Positions 8,851 to 17,468 of a DNA stretch of 56,266 nt are shown here, piece after piece. Positions within the stretch are counted from its first letter, which is position 1. Each line of letters starts with the position of its first letter. The stretch comes from Oscillatoriales cyanobacterium (GTDB lineage: Bacteria > Cyanobacteriota > Cyanobacteriia > Cyanobacteriales > Microcoleaceae): contig REAP01000007.1 in the NCBI GenBank assembly GCA_004294385.1, forward strand, positions 1 through 56,266. The letters are read 5' to 3'. Below the pieces are notes generated by a model. That model worked only from the letters and a program-made list of their open reading frames with translations, was not told where the DNA came from and did no database searches. The position numbers and the translations under genes are program-made.

Positions 8851-8952
8851 TGGGGAATGGGGAATTGGGAATTGGGAATTGGGAATTGGGCATAGGGCAT
8901 AGGGCATAGGGCATAGGGCATAGGGCATAGGGCATAGGGCATAGGGCATAGG
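8851..8952. repeat. Heptamer tract: GGGAATT then about nine GGGCATA units
   Basis: A clean run of 7-base units directly after the DUF1400 stop codon. The unit is closely related to those in the KAS insert and at 20601-20706, 31505-31755 and 34920-34985. Confidence 0.9.
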
Positions 8953-8965
8953 TTATTTCCTAATG

Positions 8966-9626
8966 GCTCTTTTCTTCCTTCTTCCTTCTTCCTGAAGCGT
9001 TCCCTGAGCGAAGTCGAAGGGCCTTCTTCCTTCTTCCTTCTTCCTGAAGCGTTCCCTGAGCGTAGTCGAAGGGCCTTCTTCCTTCTTCCTTCTTCCCTCT
9101 TCCTTCTTCCTTCTTCCTGAAGCGTTCCCTGAGCGAAGTCGAAGGGCCTTCTTCCTTCTTCCTTCTTCCTGAAGCGTTCCCTGAGCGAAGTCGAAGGGCC
9201 TTCTTCCTTCTTCCTTCTTCCTTCTTCCTTCTTCCTTCTTCCTGAAGCGTTCCCTGAGCGAAGTCGAAGGGCCTTCTTCCCTCTTCCTTCTTCCTTCTTT
9301 CTGAAGCGTTCCCTGAGCGAAGTCGAAGGGCCTTCTTCCCTCTTCCTTCTTCCTTCTTTCTGAAGCGTTCCCTGAGCGAAGTCGAAGGGCCTTCTTCCTT
9401 CTTCCTTCTTCCTTCTTCCCTCTTCCTTCTTCCTTCTTCCCTCTTCCTTCTTCCTTCTTCCTGAAGCGTTCCCTGAGCGAAGTCGAAGGGCCTTCTTCCT
9501 TCTTCCTTCTTCCTTCTTCCTTCTTCCTGAAGGGCCTTCTTCCTTCTTCCTTCTTCCTTCTTCCTTCTTCCTGAACCGGTTCCTGAGCGTAGTCGAAGGG
9601 CCTTCTTCCTTCTTCCTTCTTCCTTC
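8966..9626. repeat. Compound array: CTTCCTT heptamers punctuated by CCTGAGCGNAGTCGAAGGG
   Basis: About nine full units and one partial unit of TGAAGCGTTCCCTGAGCG(A/T)AGTCGAAGGGCC are separated by variable runs of TTCTTCC. The last full unit differs (TGAACCGGTTCCTGAGCGTAG). In one reverse-strand frame the array has no stop codons, giving an artificial lysine/glutamate/arginine-rich ORF. It ends just before the stop codon of the SRPBCC gene. It is not a CRISPR, because the intervening sequences are themselves heptamer repeats. Confidence 0.92.
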
Positions 9627-9628
9627 GG

Positions 9629-10072
9629 CTATAATTGCTCGGCGACTCGTTTGAGGCGACGGAGCTGGTCTTTCATATCTTTCTGTGTCCAAGGGGCTGC
9701 AAAGCGATTGAAACCATATCGAATTAATGGATTGGGAATCTCAAATTCAAAGCGGTTGATCAACAGTGTTCCTTGGATTTGTGGTTGACATTCCCAGCGA
9801 TCGCACCCTTTGAAAAATCCGTCAAATCCCCAAACAATTAAACCAGGTTCTCGCTCTAACACAACACTCTCTAAAGTGGGTTGCCAAACCGGAATTTGTA
9901 TGATAAACAGGCTGCGACTTCCGACAGCAGTATCCCATTCGCCTACAGGCTCGCAGCGCAACACTGGATTGAGCCACTTGTGCATCAAAGTGCGATCGGC
10001 GATACAGCGCTCCACTAGGGTAGCAGCAGCGCGAATTTCAATTGATTGCTCGAAAACTTGACGAATTGACAT
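9629..10072 (-). CDS. SRPBCC-type (START/polyketide-cyclase-like) protein
   Basis: 147 residues from the ATG at 10072 (a TTG at 10084 is in frame but has no advantage). The pattern FEQSIEIRAAATLVERCIADRTLMHKWLNP, then CEPVGEW and LVWGFDGFFKGCDRWE fits an SRPBCC ligand-binding fold with a hydrophobic cavity. The C-terminus LIRYGFNRFAAPWTQKDMKDQLRRLKRVAEQL looks like the long closing helix. Substrate unknown. Its 3' end abuts the repeat array; its 5' end faces the divergent membrane protein 77 bp away. Confidence 0.7.
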   Translation of the reverse strand: MSIRQVFEQSIEIRAAATLVERCIADRTLMHKWLNPVLRCEPVGEWDTAVGSRSLFIIQIPVWQPTLESVVLEREPGLIVWGFDGFFKGCDRWECQPQIQGTLLINRFEFEIPNPLIRYGFNRFAAPWTQKDMKDQLRRLKRVAEQL

Positions 10073-10149
10073 GGAAACCTGCAAGCTAGAAGCGTATTCT
10101 TACATTTTCTTCTTTTCCCTGTCAAATCTGACGTTAACCTGAGAAAAAA

Positions 10150-11835
10150 ATGACTGAAACTTGGCAAGAAATAACTCAACCGACATGGGCCCGGATAGCG
10201 GTTGTGTCCGATCGCATTTTGGCACAAGCCCCACCCGCCTCAAATCCCCTGACAGAAGCTGAACGCGGAATTAATAATCTGTTTCAGGGTTCAAACATTG
10301 AGAATCTGATCTGGGCTATAGGTATCCTGCTAATTGGATTAATCGTGTCAGCCCTCGCCTCATCTTTAGTGGGGGGATTACTCAAGAAGACGACAATCGA
10401 CAATCGGCTGGCTGCTTGGATTACCGGCAACCCCGATGAAGAAGGGTCTCCGCAAGTGGAAAAATGGATTTCCGCAGCGGTGTTTTGGATCATTTTTATC
10501 TTTTTCCTTGTTGCCTTTTTCAACAAGCTGAATTTAACGGCTGTCTCCCAACCACTCAATACTTTTCTCGATCAAATTGCTGGTTCCTTGCCAAAGTTAG
10601 CTAAGGCGCTAATTTTTCTGGGAATTGCTTGGGTGTTGGCCACTGTCGCTAAATTGGCCCTATCACGGGCGATGCGGACTTTTAAAATCGATGAACGATT
10701 GAATCAGCAGGTGGGTAGTGCACCCAGCGAGAATCCTTTGCTGCTGAGCAACACTCTAGCTAATGCACTTTACTGGTTCATTTTTCTGCTGTTTTTGCCG
10801 CTGATTCTAGAATCACTGGAATTGCAACAAGCTCTACTGCCAGTTAATAATTTGCTCAACCAGATTCTGGGAGCAATTCCGAAAATTCTGGAAGCTGTGC
10901 TGATTGGTTTTGTCGGCTGGCTACTGGCTCAAGTGGTGCGGCAGATTGTGACAAATCTGTTGGCTGCTGCTGGGGCGGACAGTGTGGGCGCTAGGTTTGG
11001 AATTTCGCGGACGAATGGCGGACAATCGCTGTCGTGGATTGTTGGTACGATTGTCTATGTTTTGATTTTGATTCCAACGGCGATCGCATCTCTGAATGCT
11101 TTAGGAATCGAAGCCATTTCCCAGCCAGCAATCGCGATGCTAAATACTATTTCGCTCGCGATTCCCAACATTTTTACCGCAGGAATCATCCTGACAATTG
11201 CTTACTTTTTGGGTCGGTGGATTGGCGATTTAGTTACTAATATCCTAACGGGAATTGGCTTTAATAATGTCTTTTCTTGGTTGGGAATGCAGCAGAAGCA
11301 GACGCTTCGGATTGCGCCATCAAATTCAATGGACGATGCTGACGCCACGATTCTCCAAGCAGAACCAGAACTACCGCCCCGCACGCCTTCCGAGGTTGTG
11401 GGGATTGTGGTGCAGGTCGGCATTCTCCTATTTGCGGTGGTGGCTGCTACCGAAGTGCTGAAAATTCCGGCATTGACGGCGATTGTCAGCGGTATTGTCC
11501 TGGTTGCAGGTAAGGTGCTGTCTGGTTTGGTGGTATTTGCGATCGGCTTATATCTAGCAAATATGGCATTTACCTTGATTGCCAGTTCTGGCACTCGCCA
11601 AGCGCGCTTGTTGGGTCAAACGGCTCGGATCGCGATTATTGCTTTTGTTTCGGCCTTGGCGCTGCAACAGATGGGCATTGGTAGCGATATTGTCAATTTG
11701 GCCTTTGGGCTGTTGCTAGGTGCGATCGCAGTTGGGATTGCTCTAGCCTTTGGTTTGGGCGGACGCGACGTTGCCTCCGAGCAAATTCGGGAATGGTTAG
11801 CGGCTTTTAAACAAGATAAAACGCCTCGTTCATAA
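10150..11835 (+). CDS. Mechanosensitive-channel-related membrane protein (CmpX/TM-helix repeat type)
   Basis: 561 residues, strongly hydrophobic, with about a dozen predicted membrane segments. A unit that alternates a paired helix with a conserved amphipathic turn recurs several times (LNTFLDQIAGSLPKLAKALIF; VNNLLNQILGAIPKILEAVLI; IAMLNTISLAIPNIFTAGII). This is the conserved TM-helix repeat found in CmpX and other MscS-related proteins. The C-terminal LALQQMGIGSDIVNLAFGLLLGAIAVGIALAFGLGGRD matches the pore helix region of the family, but no cytoplasmic MscS beta domain follows. It probably senses membrane or osmotic stress in the inner membrane. Strong family call; function inferred. The ATG at 10150 follows GAGAAAAAA. 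Confidence 0.82.
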   Translation: MTETWQEITQPTWARIAVVSDRILAQAPPASNPLTEAERGINNLFQGSNIENLIWAIGILLIGLIVSALASSLVGGLLKKTTIDNRLAAWITGNPDEEGSPQVEKWISAAVFWIIFIFFLVAFFNKLNLTAVSQPLNTFLDQIAGSLPKLAKALIFLGIAWVLATVAKLALSRAMRTFKIDERLNQQVGSAPSENPLLLSNTLANALYWFIFLLFLPLILESLELQQALLPVNNLLNQILGAIPKILEAVLIGFVGWLLAQVVRQIVTNLLAAAGADSVGARFGISRTNGGQSLSWIVGTIVYVLILIPTAIASLNALGIEAISQPAIAMLNTISLAIPNIFTAGIILTIAYFLGRWIGDLVTNILTGIGFNNVFSWLGMQQKQTLRIAPSNSMDDADATILQAEPELPPRTPSEVVGIVVQVGILLFAVVAATEVLKIPALTAIVSGIVLVAGKVLSGLVVFAIGLYLANMAFTLIASSGTRQARLLGQTARIAIIAFVSALALQQMGIGSDIVNLAFGLLLGAIAVGIALAFGLGGRDVASEQIREWLAAFKQDKTPRS

Positions 11836-11847
11836 CTCTCTACTCTG

Positions 11848-11931
11848 ATCTCCGACTTCTTCAAGAAGTCGGGGATCTTCGACTACGCTCAGTGACCAGA
11901 ACTGCGGTGCCCTGAGCGGAGTCGAAGGGTC
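11848..11931. repeat. Palindrome GACTTCTTCAAGAAGTC next to CCTGAGCGGAGTCGAAGGG
   Basis: The hairpin repeat CCGACTTCTTCAAGAAGTCGG is followed by two partial units (GACTACGCTCAG, reversed, and CCTGAGCGGAGTCGAAGGG). Two dispersed repeat families are thus joined in one gap. Confidence 0.75.
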
Positions 11932-12047
11932 CTCACCATCTTGGTGATTCTCATAACACTCACTTCTAGATCGGACATTATTTTTTTTAATAATTAAATT
12001 GCTAGCCTGCTAAAATAAAAATAATCAGAATTGAGGAGACTTAAATT

Positions 12048-12893
12048 GTGACAGTTTCAACTCAAATCGAACAAGAAGAAATAGAATATCCCAGCAGCGA
12101 TGGAGAGCCGATGGCTGAAAGTGACATCACGCGCGACTACATGACTTACGGCGTGGAAGCCCTGAAGCTGCACTTTCACAAGCGATGGGATGTCTACGTG
12201 TCAGCCAATTCTTTCGTATATTATGAAGAAGGCAACAAATCAGCAGTAGTTGCTCCCGATATTTATGTAGTATTTGGAGTCAAAAAACACCAAAGAGATA
12301 ACTACAAAATCTGGAAAGAAGCAGGGATAGTCCCGCAGTTTGTCTTGGAAATAACCTCCGAAACAACTCAAGATATAGACCAAGAAATCAAACCAGAAAC
12401 CTATCGAAGTTTGGGAGTCAAAGAATACTTTCAGTACGATCCATCTGGGAATTATCTGAATCCGATACTGCAAGGAGTGCGTTTAGTCAACAACCGATAT
12501 GAGCAAATTCCCATCAATAAAATCGTCTTCGATACGCTGTGGCTACATAGTGAAGTATTGGGACTGGAATTGCACATTATTTCTGGAGAATTGAGATTGA
12601 GAAATCCTCAAACAGGAGAATTTCTGAAGACTTACCAGCAATCTGAAGAAGCACGGCTGGCTGAACAATCAGCACGGCTGGCTGAACAATCAGCACGGCT
12701 AGTCGAACAACAAGGACGACTAGCCGCCGAATCAGCTTTTCAACAATCGGAACAAGCGCGATTGGCGACAGAGTTAAGCTTGCGCGCAGTCGTTTCTCAC
12801 CTGTTAAATTCGGGAACAAATTTAGAGCAAGTTGCAAAAATGATGAATTTATCAAAATCGGAGGTGCAGCGATTAATAGGAGAAAATGAATAG
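12048..12893 (+). CDS. Uma2-family (DUF820) putative endonuclease with a coiled-coil tail
   Basis: Restriction-endonuclease-like fold common in cyanobacteria, usually in many copies; role unproven. Start GTG at 12048 with GAGGAG 10 bases ahead. The core has VVAPDIYVVFGV (with the family Asp), VPQFVLEITSETT (the Glu strand) and GVKEYFQYDP. After ~200 residues a heptad region begins in which a 21-base unit (ARLAEQS) is repeated almost perfectly at 12652-12711, predicted to form a coiled coil. The last ~45 residues (GTNLEQVAKMMNLSKSEVQRLI) resemble a small helix-turn-helix. A decayed copy of its 5' end lies just downstream (13018-13175), and an Uma2 fusion follows. Confidence 0.85.
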   Translation: MTVSTQIEQEEIEYPSSDGEPMAESDITRDYMTYGVEALKLHFHKRWDVYVSANSFVYYEEGNKSAVVAPDIYVVFGVKKHQRDNYKIWKEAGIVPQFVLEITSETTQDIDQEIKPETYRSLGVKEYFQYDPSGNYLNPILQGVRLVNNRYEQIPINKIVFDTLWLHSEVLGLELHIISGELRLRNPQTGEFLKTYQQSEEARLAEQSARLAEQSARLVEQQGRLAAESAFQQSEQARLATELSLRAVVSHLLNSGTNLEQVAKMMNLSKSEVQRLIGENE

Positions 12894-12913
12894 ATTTCTC
12901 CAATAATTATTTT

Positions 12914-12940
12914 AAGGTAGGTGTTCCGCCTGCCTTTTTT
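12914..12940 (+). terminator. Probable intrinsic terminator of the Uma2 gene
   Basis: Stem GGTAGG/CCTGCC (one G-T pair) around a 7-base loop, followed by six Ts. It begins 20 bases after the stop codon. Confidence 0.6.
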
Positions 12941-13017
12941 GTTGAACCAGAGAGCGACTGCTCTAATAAAAATAACCAGACTAGAAAACATTAAAAAAAT
13001 GAGCTATTTAACTTAGC

Positions 13018-13175
13018 GAGAAAAAGAAGAAAGAGCATATCCCAGTAGCGATGGCAACCGTTCGCAGAAAACGATTTCATTTTCGATTACATAGCGCACA
13101 GCCTGGAAAATCTGAAATTTTATTTTTAAAACCGCTTGGATGTGTACGTATCAGCAAATTCTTTCGTCTATGTCG
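13018..13175 (+). pseudogene. Decayed duplicate of the 5' part of the Uma2 gene
   Basis: GAAAAAGAAGAAAGAGCATATCCCAGTAGCGATGG matches the start of the intact gene near 12066-12100 (GAACAAGAAGAAATAGAATATCCCAGCAGCGATGG). Further on, GGATGTGTACGTATCAGC and AAATTCTTTCGTCTATG match 12187-12222. The middle is heavily diverged and frame is lost, and only the first ~55 codons' worth remains. It is a non-functional remnant of a tandem duplication. Confidence 0.75.
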
Positions 13176-13353
13176 ATCGACCCCAATAAGTAAAGTTCGT
13201 AGTGAGGAAGCCAGCGTCCCCAAAGCTTCGTAGTGAGGGCGATCGCGCCCGCATCAAATTTTTATGTAAAACATACTTGACATTAAGTAAAGCACGTATT
13301 ACACTAAAGATACGGCTTGAATAGGTTCGTGCCGCAAGCTGAGGCAAAAATCT

Positions 13354-14604
13354 ATGCAAAATCAGATCCGCGTTCTCAGAACCGAACGTCAATGGTCGCA
13401 AGCACAACTAGCAGAACGCTTGGGTGTCAGCCGCCAAACAATTAACGCCTTAGAAGCGGGCAAATACGATCCGAGTCTGCCATTAGCACTCAAAATTGCC
13501 CAACTATTTAACATCCCTATCGAAGCGATTTTCTCACAGGAGGAAGTAACAATGTTTGCAAAGCAATCACCTTCCAATTTTTCTAACTTGCCCGAAACAC
13601 CGCTCGCTCACAGATTTACCCCCAGAACGATTAAAGTTATTAACTTGGCTCAAGAAGAAGCAGGCAACCTGGGTCATAATTGGGCCGGCACGGAGCAAAT
13701 TCTGCTGGGATTAATTGAGGAACGAACAGGAATTGCAGCTCGGGTTCTGAACGAGGCAGGAGTTAATTTCAGAGCCACACGGATTGAAGTAGAAAAAATT
13801 ATTGGTCGTGGCAGCGGATTTGTCACTAAAGGACAGGCGTTTAGTCCTACTGCGAGAGCAAAATCTTTGCTCAATTGTGCGGCGCGATCGGCTAGTGAAT
13901 TAGGGCATTCTTATATTGATACCGAACACCTACTTTTGGGCTTGTTGCGAGTTGATAAACCCGATCGCTTCACAGAGAAAGGACAAGGGGTGGCTGTAAA
14001 AGTTCTCCAGAACTTAGGAATAGATCTAGAAGTGCTAGAGCAACAAGTATTGCAAGTTGCGACAAGAGGAGAAGACTTAGGAATTGTTGCCCCAATTGCA
14101 TCCCAGAGCGAATCAACCCAACAAGCTGCTTCGATCGTTGGATCTAGCGATAATTCAACAACTGACTTTGTTTCTGCCGAAATTAGCGCTCGTTTTTGTG
14201 CTTTGTTATTTGCTTGGATCGAGCCGCGTAAATTGGGACGAGCGATCGGCTATCGCACAGAATTTCACTTACCTGATGGTAATGTGCTAACTCCTCGAAT
14301 CGCATTTGTTGCTGCCGAACGTCTCAAACGAGTTCCTCGCATCTATCCAGAATTAGCACCGGATATGTTTGTTGAGATTAAATCTGTTGTCGATCGATCG
14401 CCTCGATTGCACGAGCAAGTACAAGCAGCGATCGCCTTGGGTGTTAAGGTAGGATTGCTGATCGATCCTGACGAACAAACAGTCACGATATATCACCATA
14501 AAGGGGCGATCGCCACATTGCGCGATCGGGACGTGTTAACAGTGCCAGAGTTACTGCCCGGTTGGGAACTTCCGGTGGCAAATCTTTGGTCGCCGATGTT
14601 TTAG
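13354..14604 (+). CDS. HTH - Clp N-terminal domain - Uma2 fusion protein
   Basis: 416 residues in one frame. Residues 1-66 are a Cro/C1-type HTH ([45 protein letters not shown]) of the short YozG-like type. Residues ~85-235 are two Clp N-domain repeats almost identical in pattern to ClpC ([49 protein letters not shown]), the part of ClpC that docks adaptors and substrates. Residues ~270-412 are Uma2. The family Asp before the hydrophobic strand is Arg315 here ([12 protein letters not shown]), while Glu341 and Lys343 (VEIKS) remain, so nuclease activity is doubtful. AGGAGG sits 6 bases before an in-frame ATG at 13552 (Met67), exactly at the HTH/Clp boundary, so a shorter product lacking the HTH may also be made. 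Domain calls are firm; the joint function is not known. Confidence 0.85.
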   Translation: MQNQIRVLRTERQWSQAQLAERLGVSRQTINALEAGKYDPSLPLALKIAQLFNIPIEAIFSQEEVTMFAKQSPSNFSNLPETPLAHRFTPRTIKVINLAQEEAGNLGHNWAGTEQILLGLIEERTGIAARVLNEAGVNFRATRIEVEKIIGRGSGFVTKGQAFSPTARAKSLLNCAARSASELGHSYIDTEHLLLGLLRVDKPDRFTEKGQGVAVKVLQNLGIDLEVLEQQVLQVATRGEDLGIVAPIASQSESTQQAASIVGSSDNSTTDFVSAEISARFCALLFAWIEPRKLGRAIGYRTEFHLPDGNVLTPRIAFVAAERLKRVPRIYPELAPDMFVEIKSVVDRSPRLHEQVQAAIALGVKVGLLIDPDEQTVTIYHHKGAIATLRDRDVLTVPELLPGWELPVANLWSPMF

Positions 14605-14756
14605 AAAATATCTGCGATCGAAGCTTCAAATCTGCTAAAATTAAATGCTCCAGCGCCAGAGATCGACTCCGGTAATTTGGGCGATCGCACTTTCTTTCAA
14701 AAGCAATCATTGTTAATAACATAATATTTGTTATTTGTTATTTGTTATTTGTTGTC

Positions 14757-16214
14757 TCATAATTCCTCCTTCTTCCCTCTTCCTTCGTCTCCCAAATTTA
14801 ACTTAGCGCGCAACTCTTCCTTAATTCGATTTAAAATAGAATCCTCATCCAAAGAAGACAAAATCTTGGTCACAACAGCCTTTGGCCCATCATCTCCCCA
14901 AGACGCACCGTTAGCCAAATAAGCCTTAGTAACTTGGCCAATTCCGTAGCAAGAAACTCCGCCGATCGCAGCTTGCGTCACAGCAACAGACAAATACGGG
15001 CCCAAAGCCAAACCACCCGTCGCTGGCGTTGCTAAGCCCAGCAAGCCTTTCAAGGAACTTAAACCAAAATTCGCAATCAATTCGCCCGCAGTAATTCCCC
15101 CCATACTGAGCGCAATTTTTTGCAACAATTGTACAGCGCCCGCTTCCGTCATCGCAATGCCGTAAACTTTAGATAGAGTTAAGATCATCACCACGTCAAT
15201 TACCGCACCGCTGAGGATATCAATGACAGTAATTGGATTAAGTGCGATCGCCACTGCTTTCGTCATTACCCCATTCCAGATAATTCGATTAGCAGCATCA
15301 TCTCGAATTTCCATTTTCCGCTGTACCAATTGCTCGTTAATATCCCCCGCACAAAGCATCGTATTCAGCGCTACCAAAGACTTACCTTCCCGGTCTAAAA
15401 TTTCCAAAATTTTTAATTTTAAATCCTCAACTTGTGGCAAACCGCGAGTCATTTTAACGCCCATAGTTCCATCGGGACGACGCACTGCACTCGCAGTCAA
15501 AGGTGAAGCCGCCGACATCACAATTTCATCAGGAGATAACAATTCTCGCACGCGATCGTCCCGAATTTTGTGATAAATTGCCAATCTATCTGCATCGGGA
15601 TATTGGTCAATTTTATTAAATACTAATAACATCGGTTTTCCGGCTTCCCGCAATTGCGAAAGTGCTTCATATTCCACCTTTGTAATGTCGCCCGCAACCA
15701 CAAACAAAATCAAATCAGCTTGTTTAGCAACGCGGCGGGCTAAAAGTTCGCGAGTTTCGCCATCAACTTCATCGATTCCCGGAGTATCGATTAATTCTAC
15801 TTGTGATAAACGGTAAATAATCGGCGAAAAGCGATCGCCCAAATTGCCATCAACTCCATCTCCGACATCCCATTCTCCAATAGTTGTCGTGCGAGTTACT
15901 CCATGAGTCGGGCCAGTTTCAAACACATTTTGACCCAAAAGCGCGTTCAAAACCGAAGATTTGCCCCTTCCCACCATTCCAAACACAGCGATTTGGACGC
16001 AAGCGCGCTCTAGCTTGTCGAGCATTTTCTGCAACCCGCCAATTTCCGGCTCTAGTCCAGTTCGCTCGCTGGGAGTCAAATCCAGGTTTTCGACGATATC
16101 TCGCAAAGCATCTTTAGCGTGGCGCAGGTTGAGTTCTGCTTGAATGTCTGAGAAGCTTAATATTGTATTGTCTAATTCGCGATCGACATTGGAGAAATCG
16201 GAGTCTTGAGTCAT
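14757..16214 (-). CDS. GTP-binding protein with C-terminal membrane region (DUF697-like)
   Basis: 485 residues from the ATG at 16214, preceded by CAGGGAAC; an in-frame TTG at 16259 is less likely. The GTPase domain has G1 FGMVGRGKSSVLNALL, switch T in RTTTIGEW, G3 LIDTPGIDEV and G4 VFNKIDQYPD, and a dynamin/Era-like layout. The C-terminal ~190 residues are hydrophobic (ALNPITVIDILSGAVIDVVMI; GLATPATGGLALGPYLSVAV) and match the DUF697 membrane region common in cyanobacterial GTPases. It may act in membrane remodelling or ribosome-associated work; the real role is unknown. The last residues (DEGRGKKEEL) are encoded by a CTTCCTCTTCC repeat tract, so the native C-terminus has been replaced or extended by a dispersed repeat. 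Confidence 0.85.
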   Translation of the reverse strand: MTQDSDFSNVDRELDNTILSFSDIQAELNLRHAKDALRDIVENLDLTPSERTGLEPEIGGLQKMLDKLERACVQIAVFGMVGRGKSSVLNALLGQNVFETGPTHGVTRTTTIGEWDVGDGVDGNLGDRFSPIIYRLSQVELIDTPGIDEVDGETRELLARRVAKQADLILFVVAGDITKVEYEALSQLREAGKPMLLVFNKIDQYPDADRLAIYHKIRDDRVRELLSPDEIVMSAASPLTASAVRRPDGTMGVKMTRGLPQVEDLKLKILEILDREGKSLVALNTMLCAGDINEQLVQRKMEIRDDAANRIIWNGVMTKAVAIALNPITVIDILSGAVIDVVMILTLSKVYGIAMTEAGAVQLLQKIALSMGGITAGELIANFGLSSLKGLLGLATPATGGLALGPYLSVAVTQAAIGGVSCYGIGQVTKAYLANGASWGDDGPKAVVTKILSSLDEDSILNRIKEELRAKLNLGDEGRGKKEEL

Positions 16215-16381
16215 TGTTCCCTGATTTAATAGTTTTGTTTTATTTAAAGTTTTGGCCAATATAATGCTATTCTAGCTTTTTCTGTCTGCTTTGTACAGGG
16301 CGGACTAAGTAGCAGTAGGGCATTGCTCACAGATCTCAATTTCAGTTTAAATGTAGTACCAGTCTTGTTTGTGAGTTCGAG

Positions 16382-16521
16382 AGTCCGACAGGGGTTAAAA
16401 ACCCCTGTCTCATAGCGAAAGTCCTCTAAAAGAGGACTAAGATTGATAATATATTCTATTATACTCTTTAGTCGGTTTTAACCGACTTTAGCTATGAGGC
16501 AGGGGTTTAAACCCCTGCCGT
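16382..16521. repeat. Palindromic dispersed element, copy 2 (diverged)
   Basis: AGTCCGACAGGGGTTAAAAACCCCTGTCTCATAGC pairs with GCTATGAGGCAGGGGTTTAAACCCCTGCCG. Inner hairpins are GTCCTCTAAAAGAGGAC and AGTCGGTTTTAACCGACT. It has the same plan as 1358-1530 and 25364-25490, without the outer termini. Confidence 0.75.
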
Positions 16522-16553
16522 ACTGATGGAAAGTGCGTGTTTTTTGAGGGTCG

Positions 16554-17381
16554 ATGACTAATTTTATCAAAATAGCCAATTATCCATTTTTTTTGCGAAT
16601 CCCAATTTTTCTTGTAGCTTTATTGTCAATCTGGCTACCATTCGCGACGCCAATTTACTTGTTAGTTAAAGATAGTAACCTCGCAACTATTCTAACTATG
16701 GCGCTGTTGTTTACAGAGTTTCTGTTCTTGGTGCGACTCTGGGGAAAACAGGTTTATGGAGAAAACCAAGTGCCCAAAAGCTATGGTTTGATAAATAGCA
16801 GACAGAATGGTTTCGAGTTTTTGATCGGATTGGCGATCGGCACTTTTCTCACTTTCAGCTTATTTGCGGTGCAAGGGCTGTTTGGTTTCGTCTCATGGCA
16901 AAATTCAGATAATTTGCCGAGAATCATCGCAGAAGGGCTGCTGAGCGCTTTGGGAGTGGGTTTTGCGGAGGAGTTGGTATTCCGTGGTTGGTTGCTGGAT
17001 GAGTTGCAACGAGATTACAGCGATCGAGTATCTTTGTGGGGGAATAGCATTGTGTTTGCCCTATCCCATTTTATCAAACCTGTGGCAGCAATGCTACGGA
17101 GTTGGCCGCAGTTTCCAGGGTTGTTGTTGCTGGGTTTGATATTGGTTGGGGGAAAGCGAATTAGCCAAAATCGTCTGGGTTTAGCGATCGGCTTTCATGC
17201 AGGTTTAGTCTGGGGATATTACATTATTAATGTCGGGAAATTAGTCCGATATTCGGGTTCTGTACCGGATTGGGTGACGGGAGTTAATGGGAATCCGCTG
17301 GCTGGCGCGATCGGGCTATTGTTTTTGAGTATATTGGCTGTGGGAATGCGGCAGATGTCCGAACAGTCCAAAGGTTTGTAA
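16554..17381 (+). CDS. CPBP-family intramembrane metalloprotease (Rce1/CAAX-like)
   Basis: 275 residues with about eight predicted membrane helices. The family motifs are present: GFAEELVFRGWLLDEL (EExxxR, metal and catalytic residues), FALSHF (second metal His) and GFHAGLVWGYY. These enzymes cleave within membranes; in cyanobacteria substrates are mostly unknown, although some CPBP proteins act in secretion or stress signalling. The ATG at 16554 comes right after GAGGGTCG, a usable ribosome site. It stands alone between a palindromic element and the DUF433 gene. Confidence 0.85.
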   Translation: MTNFIKIANYPFFLRIPIFLVALLSIWLPFATPIYLLVKDSNLATILTMALLFTEFLFLVRLWGKQVYGENQVPKSYGLINSRQNGFEFLIGLAIGTFLTFSLFAVQGLFGFVSWQNSDNLPRIIAEGLLSALGVGFAEELVFRGWLLDELQRDYSDRVSLWGNSIVFALSHFIKPVAAMLRSWPQFPGLLLLGLILVGGKRISQNRLGLAIGFHAGLVWGYYIINVGKLVRYSGSVPDWVTGVNGNPLAGAIGLLFLSILAVGMRQMSEQSKGL

Positions 17382-17389
17382 TATATCCA

Positions 17390-17456
17390 TCAGGTGCGTC
17401 GCTATGAGATTGTTGGGATTGAGTTAGGAATTTCTCGCAGGCGACACACCCTACAA
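17390..17456. repeat. GGTGCGTCGC...GCGACACACC inverted repeat
   Basis: AGGTGCGTCGCTATGAGAT pairs with TCTCGCAGGCGACACACC. A related copy is at 29190-29247. It lies just ahead of the DUF433 gene and explains the in-frame codons upstream of its true start. Confidence 0.7.
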
Positions 17457-17468
17457 CTACTTAGGCTT

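Noticed and set aside
8966..9626. CRISPR-like array
   Set aside because: The units are separated by heptamer repeats, not unique spacers, and no cas gene is present.
8820..9692. Long open frame on the minus strand, rich in RRKKEEG units
   Set aside because: It is the translation of the repeat array, which happens to have no stop in that frame; it overlaps two genuine genes and has no ribosome site or family.
17394..17468. N-terminal extension of the DUF433 protein
   Set aside because: These codons lie in a dispersed inverted repeat.
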